Source: Chrysopilus asiliformis
Lineage: Eukaryota > Arthropoda > Insecta > Diptera > Rhagionidae
DNA: 64,000 nucleotides
Direction: 5' to 3'
Assembly: GCA_964034945.1 (NCBI GenBank)
Contig: OZ035960.1
Coordinates: forward strand, 34,154,368 to 34,218,367
Positions 55,586 through 64,000 of the stretch are shown piece after piece (position 1 is the stretch's first letter; every line of letters starts with the position of its first letter). The translations under genes were made by a program, and so were the position numbers. The notes under the pieces were generated by a model that was not told the DNA's origin, ran no database searches, and worked only from the letters and a program-made list of their open reading frames with translations.

Positions 55586-55842
55586 AAGGGTCTTTCAATA
55601 AGGACATACCAATTTTGTATTTTAATAAAAACGCACCCTAAAACTTTTTTTATGATCTGGCAATGCTAAAACGTCAATCAAGGTTTACATTTTTATCATG
55701 GTGAAGTTCACGAACGAGCAATGCCACACAAGTTCGGTAATCGTGTAATCTCGAGAAATGGGAATTAATTTCAGCCCGATATCTCAATTATTCTGTGTTT
55801 TATTTAAATAATAAATTGTTATGCCCTTATTGAAAGACCCGA
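55586..55842 (+). mobile_element. Mariner-derived MITE (same family as 2853 and 60805)
   Basis: It begins AAGGGTCTTTCAATAAGG and ends TTGAAAGACCCGA with TA on both sides (55584-55585 and 55843-55844). Only about 257 bp remains; the transposase start (ATGGTGAAGTTCACG) joins a scrap of the catalytic half and the 3' end. Confidence 0.8.
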
Positions 55843-56070
55843 TATCATATAGAGCAGAAAAATAGTTTTAAGATGTATTAAATTCAAAAAATGGATTTTA
55901 ATAATTTTTGGCACCAGAATTCCTTATTAATAAATGCAACGTAATGTTTGTGTAGTTAATTTAGTGAGACGTGAATACCTTGCAGAAGTGAAATTAAGCT
56001 GAAATCTAATTCCATAGTTAGTTAGCATGCTTCAGAAATAATGCATAGCATAATTATGTGGTTTGCATCG
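55843..56070. other. No recognised feature
   Basis: AT-rich; it leads to the hairpin at 56071. Confidence 0.35.
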
Positions 56071-56138
56071 AAAAGTTAAAATTTAGCTCAACAATCTTTA
56101 CTACATGGTAAAGATTTTTGAGCTAAATTTTAACTTTT
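56071..56138. repeat. 31-bp inverted repeat (hairpin) with a 6-nt loop
   Basis: The arms 56071-56101 and 56108-56138 (AAAGTTAAAATTTAGCTCAA...) pair with one mismatch. The fold is 68 nt in total, within the size of a miRNA precursor or a very small foldback MITE. No family match is known to me. Confidence 0.75.
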
Positions 56139-56832
56139 TTGATATTGTCAACAGTTCCACACAGAAAAAAGATTAAAATTTAATTTCGCTCAAGATTATT
56201 ATTTTTTAAATCTTTTTTTTATTAAAACGTATTATATTTTAATACCGATTTCGTGTAGAATACGGAACAAAATGCTCGCTGGGTCCTATATTTTAGACGT
56301 TAGCATTTTTTAAACATTTTTCCCGAATTTTGAAGGGTGGTTTTCGTTCAGAAAATAAACTTTCAACCAAATATAGAAATTCATGCAAAAAAGGGTTAGT
56401 TTTTGTGTGATTTTGGATGTGAATAAAAGAAAAATTGAAATTTTTTTTACGCGAAGGACAAAAGAGGCGAGATTAGCCTCTATCCAAAAAATTCACAACT
56501 TTTGAACATTTTGAACGTTTCAACAAGAGAAAAATGCCAAATTAATGAAATATTTCTTTTGTGCTAACTGACATCGTTAACATGTCGTAAGACATAAAAA
56601 TACGGCCTCAGGGAATAAATCAAATTTTTTTTGTGAAACTTTTCTTTTTCACCAAGCGACGGCGTCTCAAAATACTTTTCATTTTGGAGTATAAAAATAA
56701 GTTTAACAACCTGAAGAATAGGAATTCTATTTTAATTATAATTTGAATATTTCTTTTATTGTCCAAAAGTTAAAAAGTCAACAATTAAATGTAATTTATG
56801 TGAGATATTATAATCACAGAAAAATAAATTAT
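56139..56832. other. No recognised feature
   Basis: AT-rich DNA without ends or coding signal. Confidence 0.4.
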
Positions 56833-57278
56833 TGGGCCTATTCTTAAAATGTAAGATTGCTCTGTATCTGTAACTTTACATTTTCAGTCCACTTTGCTAT
56901 TCACAAACTGTAACTTTGACATTCTGTATCTGTAACTAGCTGTCAAATCATCTGTAAGTTTATGCCGAGAGAAAACTTATCCATAAGGTTACATTTTTTA
57001 AGAAAAATGCAAAATTTTAAGAATAAAGGAAATATGTCGGACTTAATATTGTTGTATAATGGATGGGAAGAAGATTCTGAGTAAGTTAAATAAAAATACT
57101 TAGAAAGAAATGTTTATACGATTTGTTATACAGTTCAGAAGAAGCAACTGTCAGGAATCCCTATTATTCAGTTACAGTTTGTGAATACCAATTTGGAATC
57201 TAATGTAAAATTAGTATGAATCATGTGGAACATGTAAAGTTACAGTTGCAGATACATTTACATTCGTGAATAGCCCCA
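56833..57278. mobile_element. Non-autonomous DNA transposon with a transposase 5' remnant
   Basis: The termini TGGGCCTATTC and the inverse of TGGGGCTATTC, with further TATCTG(T/C)AACT(G)TAAC similarity, are flanked by TAT (56830-56832 and 57279-57281). An ATG at about 57033 opens a peptide (MSDLILLYNGWEEDSE) stopped by a GTAAGT. After TTATACAG comes SSEEATVRNPYYS in frame, an acidic start resembling Harbinger transposases. The body is gone. Confidence 0.6.
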
Positions 57279-57841
57279 TATGTTAGAATTTGTTAGATTA
57301 CTATGTTGTAATTTGTGAAAAATATGAAGAAAGAAAACAATGTGAAATATAAAAGCTTTTCTTTAGTTGCTAGTAGTTGTTGACATAATTTGTCTATAGA
57401 TAAATCAAATGGAATGAAGTATATTTTGATATAAGTTAATGCCTGTTTAGTTAACCTACATAAATATTAAAAGATACCATCGAATGTATAAATAGAAGAA
57501 AATTGAAATCAAGATAAAGTTCGATGGACACCTGTCCATTCTCTCATTTACTGATATGTTATTTTCGGAAGTTTTCTAATTTTTCCTAATAATTATAAAA
57601 GTTTTACTATTATCTATTGTTGTCAAAAACAAGAAATTTAATCATTTTTTGAAATCATATATTTCAGCACAAATCAGTATATTAGTTCGTAAGTACGAGT
57701 CTCCGAAGAAGAGTAAAGAATGGATTGTTTTTCGCTGAGATTTTGGATTTTTTTCTTTTTCGATTTTCATGGAATGAAAATAATCAAAGTCTTGCAAAAA
57801 TTTCTTATTTTTCTGTAGTAATGAAAATAAAAATCCGAATC
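57279..57841. other. No recognised feature
   Basis: AT-rich DNA. Confidence 0.4.
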
Positions 57842-57912
57842 TTATGTTAGGGCGTAAGTTAGGCGCATAATAAATTTATTATTATGTTAGGGCGTAAGTT
57901 AGGCGCATAATA
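57842..57912 (+). repeat. Direct duplication of a 31-bp unit
   Basis: TTATGTTAGGGCGTAAGTTA plus GGCGCATAATA occurs at 57842-57872 and identically at 57882-57912. Confidence 0.9.
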
Positions 57913-58127
57913 GATTTTTTGTAATTGTCGTCTACGCAGAAAATTGCAAACCAAATAAACTTTTTCGTTTTGTTTACGTTAACAATGAGAATTTTTTAAG
58001 TCAAAATTATTGCAGAGAATAATTGTGTATAACGCTTGTGTAAAATTTGTGAATCTGTTTATTAATATAGGGGGGATAGAAAAAAAACCTTTTCGTATGA
58101 GCAAAGTCTGTTTTCGGACATCTATCT

Positions 58128-58482
58128 ATCTATATATATAAAATCGTTTAACCTGACTGACTGATTGACCTGACTGACTGATTGAGGCGGACACTAAGGC
58201 GGGGTTTTCCGAAATTTTACCCCTAAGGGGTTGAACGGGGGGTAAAGGAGGTTTGGGTGTTTTTAAACCGTGATTTTCGCCATAAATCCTATGCTCAATA
58301 GAAAGATGAAAAGTTTCACTCGAGGGGTCGCTGATCACGAATCCGGTGTTAGCTTTTCAAAGTTCGCAACGGAGAGTCCTGCAAGGATAAGATTTTTCTC
58401 AAAAGTTTTTAAGTTCGTTCCGGTTTTCTTCGTAGTTATACAAAAATCTTAACCCGGCAACGACGGGTATGCAAGCTAGTTG
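58128..58482 (-). repeat. Repeat family H, copy 4
   Basis: Inverted copy. It ends AACCCGGCAACGACGGGTAT then GCAAGCTAG, the mirrored hairpin end of copies 1-3. It begins with TATATATAAAATCGTTTAAC followed by CTGACTGACTGATTGA repeats. Confidence 0.65.
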
Positions 58483-58901
58483 ATTCATATGTTTGAAATT
58501 GGGACAATCTTGGATTTTTTGATAAAACAATTTGGTTGTTTAAGACCTTAGGTCGTTAATACAACTTCAAAAACGTTGATTTAAAAATTTGTTGAAAAAT
58601 ACAGTGCGAAATATTTCAGGAAAACTTGAATAGTTGGCGAGTATAGAAAAAATATACGTACTCAAGCAACATTTAAATTTTTTTTACGCGTTAAAATTAG
58701 ACCCTGGTCACAAGTAGTCTATGTGACGGTTGCCTTGTGACCGGTCGTAAAAAAGCCGTGGCAAATTGGTTACTTCGTGACCAGTGAGAAAGTGGTTGTT
58801 GTTTTTCCTTGTGTCTATTGACCAAGGCATTCATTCTTACAGCGTTTTCTGTGTACACTTGTGACACAAGTTTACATTGACTTCACACTTGATGTGTCCT
58901 T
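58483..58901. other. Unassigned; GTGACC-rich segment at about 58690-58800
   Basis: CTGGTCACAAG, TTGTGACCGGTCG and TCGTGACCAG recur within 110 bp, a small cluster of GTCAC/GTGAC motifs that may be one end of a transposon extending to 59535. Confidence 0.35.
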
Positions 58902-59067
58902 CCCCCCCCCCCCCCCCCTCTTCTCTCCTGTCACATTTCGTCACACAAGAGTTCCTGCGCAAACGAAATGGTTGCGCAAACGAAATGGTTGCGCAAACGA
59001 AATGGTTGCGCAAACGAAATGGTTGCGCAAACGAAATGGTTGCGCAAACGAAATGGTTGCGCAAACG
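58902..59067 (+). repeat. C homopolymer (about 17 bp) and 17-bp tandem array
   Basis: The run of C lies at 58902-58918. The array GCGCAAACGAAATGGTT begins at 58957 and has about 6.5 perfect units. It opens several artefactual frames on both strands. Confidence 0.95.
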
Positions 59068-59149
59068 TTACTTTGCAACCTACGTTACAAAAGAATTTCA
59101 AAGTAACGGTTATACAACTGTTGTTTTGCAGCATAAATATTGAAGCAAA

Positions 59150-59535
59150 GTTGCTGTGACGTCGCAGCAACGAATTTGCAACACGATATATTTTACCACC
59201 TCGTAAATTAACTGTCATAATATGCAAGGAAATCCTTTTACGCTGCTCTCGTAAGTTTACGCGACGATTTTGGTGTGTGACCTCGTAAAATTACGCAAAC
59301 GAGAGACATTGAGATTTTTAGAACTTGAGAAATTTATTTGCAACAATAAAGATTTCTATCGTGCCATTCGGTCCTAGATTTTAATTAATTTTAATTTTTC
59401 ACTGATTCTTGGCATTTCCAACCTCTAATTTTGTGATTGATTTGCGCAATTCATACAAAATAGTTAATAGTGCACGTGCGTTAATACAATACAATTGGTA
59501 ATTTTGTCTGGTTTCATGAATACCCCAATTCTCTC
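59150..59535 (+). repeat. GGGGTATTCATGAAA-ended repeat, copy 2
   Basis: CTCGTAAGTTTACGCGACGA then TTTGGTGTG matches about 19650-19672. The right end GTTTCATGAATACCCC is the inverse of the left end of copy 1. The left end is unclear because of the array before it. Confidence 0.5.
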
Positions 59536-60530
59536 ACTCACGCGCCTCTAGTGTCGAGCACATAAAATTTTTCGATTCGAGTGAAAATAGCACCGAGAAT
59601 TTCTAGGTTTCTCTGACATGGAAAATGTAAGCACGAGTCGCGGTTAGAAACAGAGGTAATTTTGGTTATTTTCTTATGATTTTTCAATAAAAACTGAATT
59701 AATTATTTATACATATTTATCTAAAACTGAAGTCCTAACAAAAAGTAACCCTTTTACTGTCTTTACTGAACAACTATTGTTAAGGACAATACGAGAATGG
59801 TTCAAAAACAACGAATAACAATAAACATCCATTCATCAATGGATTAAAATCTATTGTGTTAGTGTAAATTGAAATAATTTTCCAAGCAACCTCCTTCATG
59901 TTTCGATTAAAGTGTGCTATTACTTCGAAACTCTGCCTTTTCATTTAATATTTCCCATACGACGCCAAGAACAAAAAAAAACTTGTTCGTTTTTGTGTAC
60001 TTGGAAAGCTTTTCAGAAATCGTGGACGTAAATCTATTAATACCATAAAAAATGAAAATTCAAATGCTCTGAAGGTATTAAAATGACAGCAACCGTTCTG
60101 AGGATTAATTGAAATCCAAGGCTTAGGAAGTTTTCATGAAAAGATAAATGTGATGTCTAAGAATCTAAATGAAAATGTATCTAACCTTAATGAAAGAGTC
60201 GAAAATATACAACGTGTCAATGGACGGATCAAGGCGTTATGGAATTAAAATTATTATTTTTTTTTATGAAAATGAAAAAAAGGGTGCAAAATTTATGGAA
60301 AACATTATATTTTATTTTTATTTTATGTCATTTTAATGTTTTTTTTCAAATTTTTTTATTGTGTTCAATATTTCTTGTTCTTTTTAGGGCCAGTAAATTA
60401 AATGTAGATTATAGTATGGATTAAAGCTAACAGGGGCTATTGATATTGATGAAATTGATGAAAACTTCATATTTTTGAAACAAGCTTTTATTTAAAAAAA
60501 TGCACTAAAAATAAAAAAAAATATCTTTGA
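59536..60530. other. No recognised feature
   Basis: AT-rich, with no coding signal. Confidence 0.4.
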
Positions 60531-60649
60531 GCGCTGTGTATGAAAAATAAAAGCGAGACAAATATTTATTTTATTTTATTTTTTATCTCACTTTTCTTTC
60601 TGATAATTTTATTTCTGATCTCGCTTTTATTTCTGATAAACAGCGCCCA
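60531..60649. repeat. Small palindromic MITE with imperfect 33-bp arms
   Basis: GCGCTGTGTATGAAAAATAA, AAGCGAGA at the left and its inverse (TCTCGCTTTTATTTCTGATA then AACAGCGC) at the right enclose an AT-rich loop. Confidence 0.55.
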
Positions 60650-60804
60650 GAAATTATTTGATCCTTGGAGTTTTATCTATACCGCCAGATGGCATCACCG
60701 CACTATTTTTATATCATCAAACTATAAGCCGCTGGCTCACTTTTTTCTTTACTTCTTCTTCCTAACTTAAAACTTGTAACAAGTCGTTTTTATAACTTCT
60801 TATA

Positions 60805-61374
60805 AAGGGTCTTTCAATAAGGACATAACAATTTTGTATTTTAATAAAAACGCACCCTAAAACTTTTTTTTTATGATGTGACAATGCTAAAACGTCAGTC
60901 AAGGTTTACATTTTTATCATGGTGATGTTCACGAACGAGCAATGCTACACAGCTGGTCAAACAATTGATCTATTGAAGGAGAAGTTCGGTAATCGTGTAA
61001 TCTCGAGAAATGGTCCGGTCGAATGGCCACCTCGCTCATGCGATTTGACGCCGTTGGATTTGTTTTTATGGGGTTATGTTAAGTCGTTGGTTTATGCTAA
61101 CAAGCCAACAACGTTAGAGGAGCTCAAGAACATTATCGATCGCAAAATTGCCAACGTTCCGGCCGATATGTGTGGACGAGTGTTGGAAAAGTGGTGGAAA
61201 ATTGGCTCCAAAGAATCAATCCGCAAACGTACTCGCGGTGGCCATATGAACGACATCGAATTTCATACTTAAATGTAACATGTACGTACACTACACCTGG
61301 AATAAATTTCAACCCGATATCTCAATTATTCTGTGTTTTATTTAAATACAAAATTGTTATTTTGAAAGACCCGA
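60805..61374 (+). mobile_element. Mariner element, internally deleted (DD41D/rosa-like)
   Basis: It begins AAGGGTCTTTCAATAAGG, ends TTGAAAGACCCGA and is flanked by TA (60803-60804 and 61375-61376). At 570 bp it is the best-preserved of the three family members. It holds the joined transposase frame at 60919-61272. Confidence 0.88.
60919..61272 (+). pseudogene. Internally deleted mariner transposase frame (117 codons)
   Basis: MVMFTNEQ, the typical start, joins directly to a C-terminal half: TIDLLKEKFGNRVISRNGPV, WPPRSCDLTPLDLFLWGY with the third catalytic Asp, and KRTRGGHMNDIEFHT at the end. The first two catalytic aspartates and the DNA-binding region are deleted, so the product could not catalyse transposition. 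The frame itself has no stop, so the deletion is recent or neutral. It might be read as a short protein, but there is no evidence for that. Confidence 0.85.
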
Positions 61375-61491
61375 TATTTTCAATAAAGTAGCTTTTAAGT
61401 TTTATTGCGCCCTTGCTTAACCCTTAGAAACCACAATCCTTTCGGAGGGTGAAGTAGATTGGAAACGACAAAAATTAGCTTGACATATTTT

Positions 61492-61975
61492 TATACCCGT
61501 ATGGTGAAACCAAAGGGTATCTTAAATTTGCCTTACCATTTGTAACGCCAAGATCCAGTCATCACACACAAAAATGAATTACACCAGTGTGTGAATGATA
61601 AAAAAAATAGAATTTTGCATGTCCGTACGTCCGTCTGTCCGTCCGTCCGTCTGTTGCGCGGATTGCGGGTGCACGGATTGAGCTACGGACTTGAAATTTT
61701 GAGCAGATCCGTTTTTCGTAAAATGAAAGGCTAAGTTCGTTCATGGGCAAAAATGAACCATTAGGGGGGGGGGGGGGTACCCCCCATACGAACGAAAACG
61801 TTTTTTGCGAATATTCCAGAAACGGTGCATTTTTGCGAATATTCCAGAAAAGTTTGACTTCAAAGTGGAATTTTTATACAACTGTTCGCTGTTCACTTAC
61901 ACCTCGAACAATGCCATATCACCATACGGGTTTTTAATATTTGCCAGATTGGCAATTATAGCTTTTGTTATGTTT
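61492..61975 (-). repeat. (GTCY)n Helentron-like interspersed repeat, copy E, internally deleted
   Basis: It starts TATACCCGTATGGTGAAACC, has a short core (about 61621-61653), a long G run in GGGGGGGTACCCCCCATACG (about 61763-61791) and a duplicated TTTGCGAATATTCCAGAAA. It ends ACCATACGGGT then a TTGCCAGATTGGCAA hairpin and TTTTGTTATG. About 100 bp present in copies B and D are missing. Confidence 0.7.
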
Positions 61976-64000
61976 TGGACTGTCCTTTAGATAATTTATC
62001 AAAGGTTCTTTTGTTTTCACAATTTTGAAAAACTTTGGTACAGCCCCGCTTTAAATCTCATTTTCGTGTCGAATGGAAGGGCGGCGGGTCGGGGGTGGGA
62101 GGGATTGGCGGTCGAAAGGCTTGAAATTAGCATCACGTATTTTACGGGCAGCCCCTAAGTAATTAAATTTCATTATAAGATTATTATAAAAATAGCCTTT
62201 CACTGAACTCCATTTTCCCTGGTATTTGATATGGAATTGAATCAATTTTCCTACAATATCACTAAAATAGATGACTACCTAGAAGAAAGGGCTTTAAGAA
62301 AAATCGGGAAAATTTCGCAGAAAAACCACAGATTAATTTTTTCTGTTGCTTTTCTTCTTGTTAACCCATAAAATCGATCTGTTTGTAAAATTTCCAAAAA
62401 AATCTGAAATTATTTGGTCCAAACTATCCGATCGAATTTTTTTAAGAATCCACCAAGCTTCAAGTATATAAACACCTTAATTAATCGGCTATTATTATGG
62501 AAATTTTAAATAAATTCCCAATTTCTTAACAAGTTGTGTTTCTGTAGAACCAACTGAACAAAATTATTTAAAAAAAAATTAAAAATTTAAATTAAAAAAA
62601 GGCCAACTTCACCGGCTGGCAGTTAGCAACGTAATTTATCTACAAATAAAACCACAAAAATAACTTTTGATTTCAACATTAGAAAGTAATGAATTATTTC
62701 TTCCACCGGTAGAAGTTAATTTAAACCTGTTACCTTCGAGAATAACATTTACATTAAAATGTAAACAAGATATGTGAAATTCTTGAATTTTTTATCAACT
62801 ACGTGTATGCTTAACACAAAAATAAAATTACAAAAAATTTGCATAAGACTAAAGCGAGCACATCAAACACCATTCATGAGCATTTTTCATCTTTTGAGGT
62901 AAGTCAGGTCTCGAAAACCATAACTCGACATTCAACAGAAGGCTTCTGTTAAACAAATTTTTGATCAATTGACGTCGGAATTTTTTTATATATATATATT
63001 GTTCTGCTACACAGTTGTTAAAATCAAACAAACGCAATGTCATCAAAACCATGTGAAAATGATGATTCTCGAAAAGTTCCAGAGTTCAAGGATTTAGAAA
63101 TGAGGTTTTATTTTTTTTCCACAAGAAAAAATATTGCAATTTTTTTATGTGGGATAAATGGACATTTCCAAAGTATAAAAAAAAATTTTTTACGCGTGAA
63201 ATATGAAAACTAAAACCAAACACATCATATACATATATGTGTCGAAGATCAACGTGTTGTTAACCGCAATCAACACGTGATAATGCCAATAATGCAACGT
63301 GTCTTCGAGTGAATTGGATGACAGTGCCATAAATTCAAATACATACCTCGTTTTATTTAAAAATATCCTTTATATTTTTTTTTGCGAATCTCTATCAAAC
63401 AAATGAGTATAAAAAATTTAAAATCTATAAGATTACAGCACCAACTGTCCTTGATCTCACAATTTCACAATTAGAAAATATTTTAATTGTGTTTTTTGTG
63501 TTATGCTCCCGTCTATCTTCACATTGTCAACACATGTTTTTATTAAGAAATATAAAAAGTTCATATGCAAGGCCGTGACCTTTAAAAGTTTATAAAATAT
63601 GCCAACAAATTGATTAAAAATATTTCAATCTTGTAATAAATTATCTTTCAATTATTCAGAGTTTTCTTTTCTAATTTTTGGTGGGAAATCACTTGAGAAA
63701 CTTTAGCACTAGAATATAGTTTATGACTAGAGGAAATCTTCACCGACCAACTGTTGCCTGTCGAGTGATCAGAATTTTCCTCGGGATACCAGTTTTATAC
63801 CAATAGAACCACAACCGTTCGATTATGCGACGGAACTGAGACCAGATGAAAATGCACAGAGGGTCTGACAGTGAATTGAACATCTAGAGTCAGTTGGGAA
63901 AATTCATGTCGGGAAAATAGCATGTAAACAAAGTGGGGTGCAAGAGGAAATCTTTGTATAATAGGTGAAAAGCTCTAAGTTCAGTCGATTTTCTTGTAAG
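61976..64000. other. No recognised feature to the right edge
   Basis: AT-rich DNA. GGGCGGCGGGTCGGGGGTGG at about 62080 is the only GC-rich spot. The minus-strand frame 62849-63052 and others have no domain signature. A gene starting beyond the edge cannot be judged. Confidence 0.4.

Noticed and set aside
58837..59227. Overlapping frames with RNGCANEMVAQTKWL-type repeats
   Set aside because: They come from the 17-bp array.
62849..63052. Minus-strand 67-codon frame near the right edge
   Set aside because: No family resemblance and no splice context; treated as chance.

Overview
This is an arthropod, most likely insect, nuclear window: strongly AT-rich, no operons, one intron-split host gene with GT-AG splice sites, and a dense, repeatedly nested load of DNA transposons, Helentron-like (GTCY)n repeats and one Ty3/gypsy retrotransposon. 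I cannot assign the order.

Host gene. Four exons on the minus strand (24210-24105, 10482-10334, 8455-8303, 1552-1385), with matching splice phases, encode most of a RERG/RASL11-type small GTPase. A fifth candidate exon (60-1) runs off the left edge. Introns are about 13.6, 1.9 and 6.8 kb and filled with transposons. The protein departs from Ras at the positions equivalent to G12, T35 and Q61. No second host gene is supported; from about 24.3 kb to the right edge I see only repeats and unassigned AT-rich DNA.

Layout. 0.6-1.2 kb: Helentron-like repeat. 2.8-3.4 kb: internally deleted mariner. 4.7-7.2 kb: Helentron-like repeats and a four-deep nest. 8.6-9.1 kb: TTAA-flanked MITE with a 12-bp array. 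11.5-16.5 kb: several repeat families. 18.2 kb: tRNA-like SINE head. 21.3-22.2 kb: broken DD41D mariner. 22.6 kb: small TTAA element. 25.7-27.4 kb: hAT inside hAT with a piggyBac-type element at the centre. 27.7-29.0 kb: Helentron-like repeats. 31.1 kb: 16-bp array carrying TTACGTCA. 31.9-39.9 kb: a repeat interrupted by a foldback element of about 7.5 kb, itself interrupted by an apparently intact gypsy element with two 217-bp LTRs. 41-44.7 kb: MITEs. 46.8-49.3 kb: G/A-rich array and a DD37E-type Tc1/mariner relative. 49.7-50.4 kb: 8-bp array. 52.4-61.97 kb: repeats and MITEs.

How it fits together. The transposons form datable layers: 8-bp duplications mark hAT insertions, TTAA piggyBac-type, TA mariner/pogo, TAA Harbinger-like, 2 bp the CACTC MITE and 4 bp the gypsy element. 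The gypsy copy is among the youngest, since its LTRs look identical and its 1550-codon gag-pol frame is open. The most unusual structure is the foldback: its arms carry a piece of the (GTCY)n repeat, and its intact arm preserves the gypsy empty site.
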